A stretch of 64,000 bases of DNA from Torymus aiolomorphi (lineage: Eukaryota; Arthropoda; Insecta; Hymenoptera; Torymidae): positions 94,781,442 through 94,845,441 of the forward strand of contig CM070874.1 in assembly GCA_036365515.1 (NCBI GenBank). The letters are read 5' to 3'. The position numbers were made by a program, and so were the translations under genes. Of this stretch, positions 37,807 through 52,145 are shown piece after piece (the stretch's first letter is position 1; every line of letters starts with the position of its first letter). The notes beneath the pieces were generated by a model that ran no database searches, was not told the DNA's origin, and was given only the letters and a program-made list of their open reading frames with translations.

Positions 37807-38779
37807 CATAAAAAATAAAAAATTTCTCGCGCATGGTGAAATCGACGGTTTCTCTTATCTCTCTACACTTGGAATATCCTCGTCAACTTTGACTCTCAGG
37901 TGTGTGTGTCTGTGTAAAAGAAAATCTGCGCGTATCCGCTTAAAACTAAATGTATTCGTCGATACTGCATCGATGTACATAATACAATTATATTATGTCT
38001 GTTACTCTGTCTGTAGTACACGAGACTATTTTGTCAGATGGAAACACTAGCTAAATTATAATTTTTCTGATGACAAGAATCTATATAACCTACTTTATGA
38101 TCCCACAATTATATTTCGTATTCAAATGTAGTGAAATTGTAAGATACATAAAGAAATAAAAGGCAAGAGAGTAATGGTAGGAAGAGTTAAGCAAAGTTAG
38201 ATATTGACCGCTTATGCCAGGTATAAAAGCATTACACTCGCTCATTCCTTAGCCGTTGGATGAAAAAAAAAAAAAGAAGTTTAACTGTGCAAAGATGCAA
38301 AAGTTTATAATTTAAAAAGAAGGTTCACGCAACTGTATAGAAAGAAGGAAGTTTTCACTTTTCTTGTTTTCCATTTTTGAACATTAGGAGGATAGTTATG
38401 CATTCACTAGAAACGTATTATTTATGAGTAAAATTTCTAAAACTTTAAATTTATCTAAGTACTAAAAAAAATTTTCAAATTACAGTATGCACGTAGGAAA
38501 AGAAAAATTGAAACGAATGAGGTTACCGAAATAAATTTGCTAACTAAACTTCGAATTGACCTCGTTAAAAATCTCATATATTCTGCTGCGCAAAAGGCAT
38601 GCATCCCCAATTTCAAACATCCGCGAATCCCTCTCTGCATCCCGAGTAATAAGCAATATGCCACTCCACGCACCGTTGCGTCCCATCCCGCGACTTTTTC
38701 CCGCTCGAAAAATCTCCTGATTATTATTATTATCATTACGGCAGTACGCGCAAGGTGCGAACGAAATTTTAACACGCGT

Positions 38780-38838
<59 letters not shown>

Positions 38839-40440
38839 TACACACACTATTTCCAGAAGGATAAAAATTTTTCAAGATGCACGCCAGTGCCGTGGGAAAT
38901 TGAAAGCGCGTTTTCCAAGAAGTGGAAGTTTCATTAACAGGCGAGCGCGCATGTCGCGCCCCCACATGTACGTGATGGGGAAAGCTTGCCAACTTTTAAA
39001 TTACGTTTCGTCGAAAAAGTGCCGCGTCGCTCCCTCACTGTGTGTAGTTCTGCAGCCTAGAGACTCACGCGGAATCCGTTTGTTCTCTCGCTCGAGTTTG
39101 CTATTTGTAGTGTACTTGTTCGCGTACTTCTATTTTTCCCCCTTGTGCTTTCGCTATCTTTGTCGTTGCGGAGAGCACGCACAATTCTGTTGAATATATA
39201 ATGAACGCAACAACATTCTGAGAGAATTTCCTGATAAAGATTGCTAATAATTTTCATCCTAATAAGTATCTAATAATTTATAACTTTTGTATTTTGCATA
39301 TTATCCTCATAGTATAAACTATCCTAATTATTTTATATAATAAATCTCGGTTTGCGTGATAACACCATGTAATCCATCAAATGTTTTTGAAATATATTTA
39401 TTTATAGAACTGCGAAATATTCATTTATTGCCAATTCAATAAAACCAGTACAAAAATAAATATTGGACTTCGTCGTACCATTGTTGTATTCACATGTTTC
39501 ATGAATTTGTCATTTTTTTTTTTTTGTAAACGTCATTCTGAAAGCAAACTCTTTTTATTTATCAACGAAAACAGCTTCCGGTGAAGTACGACAAAGCAAA
39601 TTAAAAACGTCGCTGACTCAAAAAAATTGCAGGAACGCGTAATAAAAAAAAAATGAATACACAAAAAATTGTAACAGAACAAATGTTTATTTGTCAAATG
39701 CAATATTTTGAAAGTAATAATGTTTCCTTCGAACTATAATGTTCAATAAACAAGCGACGCATTTCCAAAATGATAGGTCAAACTTGAAACAGCTCTCGAC
39801 AATTTACCTCTTTCGCGCTGCTGGCGAAAAATCATCGGGCTGTGAAATCTAACGATATTAATCGGCACGCATCGCGTATTTTTTGGACATCAATCGAGAG
39901 CCGCGCACGCTTTCGACACGTCGCTGTGTAAACGGCGAGGAAAACCGCAGTGAACGCGCTCGTTGCATCAGCGCGCGCCCGCGCACGAGCGGGAGAGAGA
40001 GAACCGATCATTTGCTGATCGTACAAATGGACTCGAAATTGGGGCAGCGCACAGTGTGGCGCACTAGTTCATAAAATCATGATGGTGTGGGGTAGAGAAG
40101 GGTGGGGGTCGATTTCACCGTGCTCAGCGCGCCGCGATAAACTGATTACTTAACGATCGCTGCCTCGTGAGTTCGCTCGTCAGCAAGGAAAGAATTGACC
40201 CGTTGAATGCTGTGTGGCTTAGTGCGAAAAATAGAAACAAACTGGAAAATTCCGAGAGCAGTTCCGGATGACATGAACTTCAGTTTTCGCTCTGTTGATT
40301 GTACCCAAGATTTACGTTCTAGCAATGTCCTGACAGAATTCATGTATTTATAGTAGATATACATTTACTGCGTTGCAGATAAGTTTGTATATATAAAGGT
40401 GTAATATTTTATCTGCATAACAATTATTTAATAATTTCAG
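37807..40440. other. Non-coding with (CT)n at 38781-38834
   Basis: A 218-residue plus frame around 38537-39193 runs through the CT tract and is not a gene. G+C-rich at 38900-39180 and 39820-40140. Nothing else recognisable. Confidence 0.5.
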
Positions 40441-40976
40441 CCATGCTTTCTCTGAGTATATTTGTTCTCAGTAGGTAAGCTAGGAGAGTTCTGGACCCCC
40501 CCACCACTCGCCCACTGACTCAAAGAAGCGCTCTGATTGGTCGAGACGGACAGGTGCGAATAAATTACAGGTGAGACAGTGACGTCATCGAACCTTCTCG
40601 AAGATTGCATGCTCTTACGTAATAGCATCCAAAACGTTTTGAAACGTTTGCGTGTGGCGTCAAATATGTGATGATGGGTGTCAAATTACAGAATCCAAGA
40701 AACAGTTTAAGGTTAGGATATAAATCTCCTTTAATTATTTGAAATTTGACACCTTATGTGCGGCGCCCTCATCCCCCATCCCTGACACCTGCATCGATGA
40801 TGCAATTGCGAGAACGCGGATAACCCATTGGAAACGTCTAGAACCCCCGATTTGCGATGACATCATTAAATATTACGCCCCCCTATTAAATATTGCAAAA
40901 TATCACACCTATGCGTGTGTGAATGTGACCCATGAGTTTTTCGACTGCGCGCTGCCCGATCAGAGCTACCGTATAC

Positions 40977-41097
<121 letters not shown>

Positions 41098-42641
41098 GGA
41101 TCGGGTTGATCGGGTTGCGGTGTACATCACGGAGCGTACTGTATGAGATGTAAGTAGCGTGTAGGTGAGGGATGAAAGTTTTCAGACTTGAACGCGCAGT
41201 CGTCGCGCGTCACAAACTCGACCTGCGGTAGGCCGGTTCTCCACGGCCATCCACAACCCCCTCCTCCACCCCGCCCCCTCGCCCATCGGCATGACATATT
41301 ACATCCATTTCCTGTCAACAAGTTTTGTGAGAAAGCCTGACTCACCCCTACCGAATGTTCTAGATCGATCTGATTTGTCACCTCCTGCAGGGTCATCGTG
41401 CAGATTGTGCCAAACGTTAAGCGCGCATCTGCCTCCCATTAAATATGGCACCGCATGCTGTACTACAAAAGAATGAATCATCACTATGATAATTGCTCTG
41501 TGGCGTATTAAAGAGCAGAGAGGCTATACACAAAAGTTATAAAATACACCATAAAACCCATAAGATCATATATTCATGAATCATGTACCATTAGCTTCCA
41601 AAATCCGATAAAATATCGAAAACCCCATAAAAACCCCATAAAACCCCCTTGAATCTAAAAATTTTTGATGTAGGTACACTTGCCATGGTGCAGAGAGGCT
41701 ATACAAAAAAGTTACAAAATACACCATAAAAACCCCATAGACACCCCATAAGACCATATATTCATGAATCATGTACCATTAGCTTCCAAAATATAAAAAA
41801 CCCCATGAAAACCCCATGAAAACCCCATGAATCTGAAACATTTTTATGTAGGTACACTTGCCATGGTGCAGAGAGGCTATACACAAAATTTATAAAATAC
41901 ACCATAAAACCCATAAGATCATATATTCATGAATCATGTGCCATTAGCTTTCAAAATCTGATAAAATATCGAAAACCCCATAAATCTGAAAATTTTTTAT
42001 AAATATTAGGCCGTATTCCGAGAGATGAAATAATGCACATGCTATACAACGGAATCTGCTCGAGGATTTCAAGGTCAGCTGATGGGTGAGTATGCAAGGC
42101 AGTCTGTTGACGAAATGAGATTGATATGCGCAGACGTTTCGGTAGGGAAAAATAGTCACCGCATGTGTTTACGCTGAAACTTTTAAGGATATTGTATTAC
42201 CATAAGGTTGTCTCATATCTTCTAATAAACACCTTGCACGAGAGCGCTGTGTGAGGTACGCATCATGATCCATGCACCCTACTTCCTATGCTCTCACAGC
42301 TTAGCGTGCTTACGCATAATAATCGTATAGCTGTTGACACCTTTTGCGTAGCAGCCTTTGAGATTAAATTCCTCTCTCAATATATCTTCGATAAATTGTT
42401 TACAAGTATGTCAAAGCGATAGGATAGCCTTTCAAAAGGGTGACCGCATCTGTATTACAATTGTCTCATACTTCTTCAAAGGGTACCGTCTAGAGAACAA
42501 ATATATCTGACGGCATAGCAAAGGATATAATACACTTCTTAGAATTTTACAGCTTGTGTCTTGTAAATACTTTATGTGTTATATATTATTTCTATAAGGT
42601 TCTAGAATGAAATTATCCGAGATTTTTTACGTCTTACACAC

Positions 42642-42678
42642 CCTATAAATATGACGTGGCTGCTGCAATTCTTTCAGT
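42642..42678 (+). promoter_or_regulatory. Core promoter in the left TIR
   Basis: TATAAAT at 42644-42650 and an arthropod initiator TCAGT at 42674-42678, about 32 bp apart; the polymerase ATG (42706) follows 30 bp after the initiator A. The same arrangement is in the right TIR, which supports selection on it. Confidence 0.75.
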
Positions 42679-42705
42679 ATAAAACAAAATCTCCAAGTGA
42701 TCACC

Positions 42706-43077
42706 ATGTCTGCAAACGACTGTAAGAACGTTGTCAATATAATGTTGGAAGCCTATAGGCTTCTAGCATATAAACAAGTTAATCCTGAGGAAGTTATCGA
42801 GTGGATTAAACTTGGAAATAAGAATTTAAGACTCTTGAGGTTGCTTTTGCGTAAAAATGCAACAAGTGTCGCTGAAAAACAAAAATTTATATCCACTATA
42901 GGTCTACTCAAAAGTGTACAAGACAGACTAAAGTGTTTATTAAAGAGTGGTGCGGGTTTGCGTGAAAGACGTAGTGATAGAGTAAGATGGCAAGATGTGG
43001 AGTGTGCCTTTAATGAACGGCTCCGATCTGGAGTCATTGCAAACATAAAAAACCGCTGCCAATTCATTGGCACGTAG
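42706..43077 (+). pseudogene. Polinton DNA polymerase B, N-terminal piece
   Basis: Starts MSANDCK and contains a helical N-terminal region (residues about 1-120, VRWQDVECAFNERLRSG near the end) that precedes the polymerase proper in insect Polintons. The ATG is chosen because it follows the TATA/initiator pair at the usual distance. The frame ends at 43075-43077 where a 4.1-kb insertion begins; the gene resumes near 47210. The first about 17 codons lie in the TIR and are thus also present, inverted, at 53090-53137. Confidence 0.75.
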
Positions 43078-43589
43078 CTTCCTCAAACTAATTTATCAAT
43101 TCCTTTTTTTATACTTTTATAAAATAATTTTTCTCAAAAACAAATGAAGGAAATGTATTGAAATTTTAACCAAATATAGTTTTTAATAAGTGTAATAAGT
43201 GGTTAAAATTTTGAGTCGATTTATGAAATATTCTCTGAAAAACAAGTATTCGAAAATATTTCAAAATAATTAGTTCTTTAAGAAATAACAAACATCTGTA
43301 TTATTTTAATAAATTGTTTATTTTCATAATCTTATCTGCTTTCATAATGATTGAAAACTCGCTGTAGGGGTATATTTTTAATTTTATTTAAATAATACCG
43401 TCTTTAGTTATTCATAAAAAAATACATGATTTTTGAGTGATCGACAATTTCATTAACCTACCTTCATTATACCCCGTTGCAATATTTTTAAATAATGAAC
43501 CTAATAGCTTATTAAATTAGAAAAAGCAAGTAAACAACACGCGTGCGTATCGCGCGTCATTTCCACTTTCTAGTAACATATATATAAAG

Positions 43590-46500
43590 CCGTTTTCGAA
43601 AAATTTCGATATGAAAAGATGGCTAAAACAGTTTTAGCCTAAAATATCTCTCAAATTCATAAACGAATTCTTTTATTACCATAAGAACTAATATAATAAA
43701 TAATATACAAACTCAACATCTCTACAAAATTTCAAAGAAATTAAAACAATTTTACTCTAGTTATTGTGCAACCGAGAAAGTCATTTTCAGAAATACCATA
43801 ATGTTAAATATCAAATCTTTAAAAAGTAGCCATATAATCTTGATCAAATTTTACACAGATATTGCCTATCTGGCAAACAAAATAGCCTATAAATTATGAG
43901 CTTATACATGAAGTCGTCATTTAGAAATTACGATTATCAAAAAGACGTAACCAAGTTTTCACCTCTAAATATCTTTACAAATCATGAGACCTACATTTTC
44001 ACAAAATTTCAACATAATTAAACCGATTTTTTTTCTCTAGTTATCAAGCGACAAAGAAAGAAACTTTGTAAAATACAAAAATTTTCAATACCAAATATTA
44101 CAAAAAGTAATGGTACGATCTTCATGAAAATTCGCACACATATTATCTATATCACATACAAAATTGTCTATAAATTTGGAGCGGATACATCAAACCGTTT
44201 TCGAGAAATTACGAATTGAAAAAAACTTAACCATTTTTAACCTTAAATATCTCTGAAATTTGTGGACTAATCATTTTGCGCAAAGAACTCGACCGAGAGC
44301 TATTAGTCTAGGCGCCGACAATACATTTCGTGGCCAAATTTTGTCCCCGCCTGAACCAAAGTTTTCTAGGCGTAATTTGGCCTGCTGTATCCGAATTTCG
44401 AGGGTTCCCGGTCGAAAAAGTGGGAGAAAAAAAGTTATAAACAATTTAATTGTTTGAAAGGCTATATCTCCGAAGTGAAATATCGCAGCGAGCTGAATAT
44501 TTTCAAGTAAGTGTAATATATTAATCTAATAATAATATTTTCAAACTCAAAAATAAGTTCATGCTAATTACGAAACTCTATTACAATTATGTATCTCATA
44601 TTTTCATAAAAAATTCAGTAATTATAAACAAATGATGTCAAAAATGTATATTGTGGAACAATGGTAAAAGAATTGTTGATTTACTGATATATTATAAACT
44701 TCTGAAAAGGTTATTCTGACACAGTAGGCTCAAGTGATAGGGCATATTTGTAAATACATTACTTTTGTATATCTATATGTTAGAGTTTATTGTGCCAATA
44801 TAAATATGGCCTATCATCAGAATAACCCATAGAAGTTTCAACTTTAAAATTTTTATCTCGAAATTGCGTAGAAGAAAATATTCACTTTTTAGATAGCAAT
44901 TATTCAAAAAAATCAGTTTAAACACAAAAATAATTCAATTTCGTTATTTCTTACGTTGCCAGAAAGTAGATCGTACGCTCGTATCCTTTGAAAACGATAT
45001 TCAAAGAACATCACCATTGCAACATCTACGAGCAAACGAATATGACAAACAACTGATGGTATACGAATGACGAGCACAGCGGCATAGAGCACCTGTAGTT
45101 AATGATATCTGCAAGCAGCTGTAGTTGATATGTACTTATTGATACAAAAAGTAAAAACGGAAAAACGATTAGATAAAATGTACACTCTCAAATGTATATG
45201 TCACGCCTATTACAGGCTTTGTTTAAATAAAACAATCTAGTCTTTAACAGAATGTATATAGTTACAATTTGTCTTCTGCATCTGAAACAATTTACAATTA
45301 CACAGGTTTTACCGCCAATTTTTTCCATTAGAAATAAAGTATTTCAAAATTGAAAACAAAAATATACACGTCTGATTAATTTGTATAACGCGGACCATTG
45401 TTAAATTTTAAACATCATTCTACCATCGGAACACGAAAATAGCAGAAGGTTGCGCGCTTGACAGCGATAATAAATTGTTTTATAAGTGGAAAAATGAAAT
45501 TTATAAAAAAAATTTGTGTGTGGAATAAACAATATATTTGTGAAATTTTATTAAGAAATATTATCTATTAATTATACAAAATATCACAGTAAAATAATTT
45601 GGAGGTAATATTAATTATGAAAAAGGTTTTTATATATCGTGAATTGAATGCGTATTAGTTGCGTTCTAAATAGGTAGGTTATTTTGTATTATTTACATCT
45701 CAACATAAATACTTTTGTGTTGACACATTATTAATTGTATCTAATAAATGATTTAAAGAAGCGATTAAGTCAATTTTACTTCCAAAATCGCTAGACATAC
45801 AAAGCTCAATTTTTTTCATTTATTAATTTTACTAAAAATATTTTAACCTCAAATATCTGAAATTTATGGACCAATCATTTTGCCCCAAGAAATCGACATA
45901 AAAATCTAAAAAATACACCTCTACAAGAAATTTTGAAGCGAATAAGTCAATTTTATTCCAGTAATCGTTGCACATACAAAACTCATTTTTTTTATTTTTT
46001 CATTTTTCAATGCTTACGTTTTTTTTTATAATAACAGAACACCCTATAAAAGAAAATTTTTTTTTAGGAAATATAGCTATTTTAATTCTATCTCGAATGC
46101 TACCCATTCCCTTCGAATACATAGAGCTATTCTCGAGAAATTACGATTTGAAAAAAGGTTAAAAATATTTTAACCTCAAATATCTCTTAAATCTATGGAC
46201 CAATCATTTTGCCCAAATAACTCGACCGAAAACTATACAAAATCCACCTCTACGAGGAATTTTGAAGCGATTAAGTCAATTTTTACTTCCGCAATGGTTA
46301 GACATACCAAACTCTTTTTTTTTTCATTTTTCTATGTTTACGTTTTTATTAATAACAAAAGAACCGTGATAGCTGGAAAAATAATTTTTTTTAAAAAATA
46401 TAGGTATTTAAATTCCCTTTCGAATGCCACCCATCCGATTCAGATACATAGAGCCGTTTTCGAGAAATTTTCATTTGAAAAAAGGTTAAAAAAATTTTAA

Positions 46501-46660
46501 CCTCAAATATCTCAGAAATTTATGGACCGATCATGTAGCCCAAAAAACTTAGCCGAGATCTGTCCAAAATCTACCTCTATAAGAAATTACAAAGCGATTA
46601 ATCCAGGTTTACTCCATAAAACGTGCGAAATAGAGAACACATTTTTTCCATTTTTTAATT
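43590..46660. repeat. Degenerate tandem repeat, unit about 325 bp
   Basis: Shared unit start: GTTTTCGAGAAATTACGA, then TTTTAACCTCAAATATCTC, then ATTTATGGACCAATCATTTT. Three units at 43590-44520 and three at 45790-46660, separated by 1.3 kb that includes a small inverted repeat (44696-44754 with 44805-44840). Confidence 0.7.
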
Positions 46661-47067
46661 TTTTTCTCAAAAACTAACCAACAGAATGGATTAAAATTTT
46701 CACAGATTATAGCAATTTATATTCTGCATTATCGTGAATTTTCTCTAAAAAATTGACCGTTTAGTTTAGGAGTTATTAGCTTTTTTTTTTAAAAACACGT
46801 TTTTGTTAATAACAAGAGAACCGTGATAGCTAGATAATTTTTTTTTTTAATTATAGGTTTTAATGCGACCCATCCGATTCAAAAATTTAAATCCTATCAT
46901 TAAAAAAAATCAAAAATAAATTTTTCGAAAATCAAAAATTTGAAATAAAACAAAAACAAATCAGTAAATCATTAAAAATTATTTTCTTCCCGAATTCGGA
47001 ATAAAAAAAATGAGAACCTGACGGTTAAAATTGACCGCGTAGATCCTGAGATAAAGGGTTATACATA

Positions 47068-47090
47068 CATACACACACACACACACACAT
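47068..47090. repeat. (AC)n microsatellite
   Basis: Short pure AC run inside the insertion. Confidence 0.85.
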
Positions 47091-47529
47091 CCATACAGAC
47101 ATTTTCTAAAATCATGTGAAACAAACTTCTAACACCTCTAATGATGTTTATAGAGAGTTTTAAGGAAGTTGAAAATTTTACTACTACAAAGCTTCCTCTA
47201 GGAGGAAGCAAAACTTGGATATTACTGCATTCATGAAAGATGCTACAGCATTGTTTAAATCTAGAATAAATAATGCTTTAAAAAAGGAAAAGGCTCTTAA
47301 AGTGTATACTGTGTTATCAGCTGAATATGTCATAAAAAAGCTGATGAAGAGACAGTAGAAATCAAGTATTTCAATACTAACAATAAGACTGAATCGACTT
47401 TACCAACAACAGATTTGAAACAGTGGTTCACCGATAAAGTACAACAGCCCATTCAGAGAGACATGGAGGAATTTCAAGAGAGAGACTCTGGCTGGACACT
47501 TCGTGTAATTCTTAATTTATCTGTGAATA

Positions 47530-48559
47530 CCCTGGTAGAAATTGTAACCAACCGTACGCCATCCGTTCGCCAAATTGCAAGGATTTGGCCAACCGTTTAA
47601 CCAACAGTTAGCGATAAATACCGCTTATTTCGTCACGGAATCACCCTTGCGCTTGGTCAATGAATGCTTAATATTAAAAATCTTAAATAAAAATCATTTA
47701 CATAACTTATTATTTAAATAAAACTCTCAAAATTTGTATTATTCATAGAATAATCAAAACCCACATATTAATAGTATTTTTCTTCAGATAAATATGGTTA
47801 AATCGGTAACGGGTATAGTTTTGTTTGTTCAAATTGAGGTTAGGGCGTGTTAATGTGTAGTGTGCGTGACTTTGACGTAAGTCAGGACATGTAAAGGTGG
47901 ATACTTACATTTTTTTAAATTTAAAAGTATCCTATATTTAAAATTTGAAAGAATCCTACATAAAAGGTATTTTACATTTAAAATTTGAAAGTATCCTACA
48001 TAAATTCTTCGTACTCGTATTGCTCCGTTTTCTACACGGTGCTCCGTTACCATCTGACCTTTACAGTGAAGCAAAACCACGCGATCCCGGCAATCCTGTC
48101 ACGTGACTCGTATGAGTCTGCGCAGAGTTAAATACTTTTACCTATACATAACACATGAACCTGCGATCGCACTCGTGTGTATGTAATATGTGTGTATTTA
48201 TGTGCATGTGTGCTTGTCTTGCGGAAAGCGGGATACGGACAGTAATTTCGGAGCATAGCCCACGTGCTACGCGCTGTCTACTTAACCTTCAAATAAATTT
48301 ACTCCCAACTTCATTCAAATATTTTTTTAATGCATTACAATAATTTTTATTATTATTTATGTATCAAAATCTTTTTACATATCTATATTTCTTATTAATT
48401 TCTATTATTGTTTTATGAGTTACTCAATGTTTTATTATTGATTGATAGTCCACCAACCGTTGATTAACCGTTGGTCAATATTTTTCTTATTCGTTGGCCT
48501 AAATTATTGGCCAACAGTTAGTAGATAAGGCATCCGAGTTGGTTTATTTTCTACCAGGG
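47530..48559. mobile_element. 1.03-kb TA-flanked MITE inside the polymerase gene
   Basis: Ends CCCTGGTAGAAA and TTTCTACCAGGG, flanked by TA at 47528-47529 and 48560-48561. The host gene reads in the same frame on both sides if the element and one TA are discounted, so the borders are exact. The interior has AACCGT / ACGGTTGG palindromic words at both ends; no coding. Confidence 0.85.
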
Positions 48560-49556
48560 TATCAACAAGTATAATCCGATGCAAGGTAGCTCATACGTTA
48601 GTTTACCCCCACAAATACAAGCAAAACATGCATGTGTTAATGTACACAATTTTGACGATGAATGTTTCAAGTGGGCTATACTATCAGTTTTACATCCAGT
48701 ACACCATCATGTAAATAGAGTATCATCGCCTATGAAAATGACTTGAATTTTAGGGGAATCGACTTTCCTATGAAACCAAAACAAATTCCAAAATTTGAAA
48801 AACAAAATAATATATCTATTAATGTTTATATATTGAAAAAGTGTAATGGGAAATTCACAGTTACACCACTTCACATTACATCGTGTAAAAAAGAAATCCA
48901 TGTTAATCTTCTAATACAAAATAATTATGTAAATGAGGAGGAGGAAGAGCTGGAGGAAGATAATTCAGTTATATCCCACTACGTTTGGATCAAAGACTTA
49001 TCTCGCTTAGTGTCTTCACAACTTTCAAAACGAAATGGTCAAAAATATTTATGTGATAGATGCCTGCATTACTTTAGAGATAGCTCTAAATTAGAACTAC
49101 ATGAACAAGATTGTGCACAAATCAACAAGCGTAAAGTTAATCTACCTACACCGAATGATCAAGTTTTACAATTTAAAAATTATAATAACAAAGAGAAAGT
49201 TCCATTTATTATTTATGCAGATTTTGAGTGTCTCTTGAAACCTATACAAGATGGAAACGCCTATCAAAAGCATGAGGCGTTCAGTGTGGGATATTACTTA
49301 AAATGTAGCTATGATAACTCTTTATCATATTATCGTAGCTATAGAGGACCAAATCCTGCTGAATGGTTTGCAAAGGAATTGCAAGATTTAGCTGAGAATG
49401 TAGAGACTGCATTCAAATGTGCATTACCAATGGAACCATTAACTTTGGAGCAAGAACATGCTTTTTAAAATACAAAAATTTGTCACATGTGTGGGGAACT
49501 CTTAGGTGAGAAGCGTGTTCGAGATCATTGTCATCTCACTGGAAGGTAAAATTTTA

Positions 49557-49648
49557 CACACACACAGACACACACACACACACACACGTACGCACACACG
49601 CACGCACGCACGCACGCCCGCACGCACGCACACACACACACACACACA
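49557..49648. repeat. (AC)n/(GC)A-rich microsatellite
   Basis: CACACA mixed with CACGCACG units inside the putative intron. Confidence 0.9.
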
Positions 49649-49669
49649 TATATATATAATATTTGTATA

Positions 49670-49968
<299 letters not shown>

Positions 49969-52145
49969 CACACAAATAAACCCTTTACAGTCAATGTGTA
50001 TTTTATGTTTCAGATATCGAGGTGCAGCTCACGAAGATTGTAATCTAAATTATAAAGATGCACGCAGCATTCCAGAGTTATTTTTCACAATTTAAAGGCT
50101 ATGATTCTCACTTTCTCATTAAAGATATTTCTCAAAGCTTCCCCGGACGATTAGATTTGTTACCTTTAAACAAAGAGAGCTTCATCTCATTCACGAAACA
50201 CATTGAAGGTAGTGATATTAACTTTAGATTTATTGATTCCTTTCGATTCATGGCTCCATCATTGGACAAACTGTCATCTTATCTTGGCGAACTGGATATT
50301 TTGCGACAAGAGTTTTCTCAAGATGAACCGCTAATCGAACAAAAATTTCAATTACTCAAACGAAAAGGAGTATTTCCTTATGATTATCTAGACTCTGAAG
50401 AAAAACTTAATGTTTCAAAACTACCATTGAAAGAGGAATTCTATAGTAAATTGAATATCTGTCACATATCAGATAAGGATTACGAACATGCAAAAAATGT
50501 TTGGACAACATTTAATATATCAAATTTAGGCGAATATTCAGATTTATACTTAAAAACAGATTTATTACTGTTAGCGGAAGTATTCGAAAATTTTTGCAAT
50601 AGCTGTCTTAAAGCTTATGGTTTGGATCCAGCACACTATTATACAACTCCAGGCCTAACTTGGGATGCCATTCTCAAGTATACCAAAATACAGCTTGATT
50701 TGCTCACTGACATTGATCAAGTTATGTTCATCGAGCGTGGAATACGAGGTGAAATAAGGTTAGTGTTCGAATCGTTATGCCCGAGCCAATAACAAATACC
50801 TGGGTAGTGACTATGATGCAGAAAAGGAGTCCAAATATCTCATGTATTTCCATGTAAACAATCTTTACGGCTGGGCTATGCAACAGTCATTACCATATGG
50901 GGGCTTTCAATGGATTGAAGATGTAGAGCATATAAATTTTAATATTGCAGATAATGCTCCAATAGGCTATATACTTGAAGTCGATTTGGAATATCCAGAA
51001 AATTTACATGATGCGCACAAAGACTTACCATTTTGTCCGGAACATAAAAAACCACCAGGCTCCTCACACGCTAAATTGCTTACAACTGTTGAATCAAAAT
51101 CGCGATACGTATTTCATTATCGTAACTTAAAGCAAGCTTTAGCCAATGGATTAAAACTATCGAAAATTCATAGAGTTTTAAAATTTAATCAGAGACCTTG
51201 GCTCAAAGAATATATCGATTTAAATAGTAAAATGAGACAGGCAGCTAAAAATGACTTCGAGAAAAATCTTTACAAGCTAATGAATAATGCCGTTTTTGGT
51301 AAGACTATGGAAAATGTTCGAAAAAGGGTCAATGTTAAATTACTGACCAAATGGGAAGGTCGATATGGAGTAGAAGCTCTTATTGCACGACCAGAATTCC
51401 ATAGCCGTACAATCATTGATGAAAACCTTGTTCTCATAGAATTAGAGAAGACTGAAGTATACATGAATAAGCCAATTTATGTAGGTCTTTGTGTATTGGA
51501 TTTATCAAAGACTTTAGTATATGATTTTCACTACAACTACATGAAAAAGCAATTCGGGGATCGCTGCAAACTGTTATATACTGATACTGATAGTTTAATA
51601 TATGAAATAAATGATGAAGATATGTATAAAGTGATAAAACGTGACATTTCAAATTTTGATACTTCTGACTATCCAATTGATAACATTTTTGGAATTCCTC
51701 AAGTCAATAAGAAAGTTGTAGGCCTAATGAAAGAAGAATGTAATGATCAAATTATGACTGAATTTGTTGGATTGCGTAGTAAAATGTACAGCATTCGTGT
51801 AAATGGGCAAGATCATGTTAAAAAAGTTAAAGGTGTTAAAACTGGAGTTGTTGATAGAACCATTACTTTTGATGACTATGTTGATTGTCTATTAAATTTG
51901 TCAACACAACACAGAGAGCAGTGTGTAATACAATCTAAAGCACACGTAGTACAAACTATAAGACAAAAAAAGTTAGCTTTAAGTCCCTATGATGATAAGC
52001 GATACTTAATACCTGGGGAAACAGATACTTTACCTTGGAAGCATTATAAAACTATTGAAATTAATGAAGATTGATTGTAAATGTAGGTTTATAAATAAAA
52101 GAATTTATCTTATATATATACATCACATGTTTATTTATTTAACCT

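Larger units (their letters stand above)
43076..47209. mobile_element. 4.1-kb repeat-rich insertion in the polymerase gene
   Basis: It separates two parts of the same gene. The left edge reads AGCTTCCTC and the right edge is a hairpin AGCTTCCTCTAGGAGGAAGC (47190-47209). The interior holds degenerate tandem units of about 280-330 bp (43636, 43961, 44240; 45845, 46171, 46499), an (AC)n run and no coding frame. A 3'-terminal hairpin and internal tandem repeats recall Helitron/Helentron-type non-autonomous elements, but I see no CTRR end, so the class is open. Confidence 0.55.

Noticed and set aside
38537..39193. 218-residue plus-strand frame
   Set aside because: Depends on the CT tract and has no recognisable domain.
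41515..42000. CRISPR-like array
   Set aside because: Units of 175-178 bp are plain tandem repeats in a eukaryotic element, not short repeats with spacers.
44260..44457. 65-residue frame in the repeat block
   Set aside because: Lies within a degenerate tandem repeat unit; no domain.
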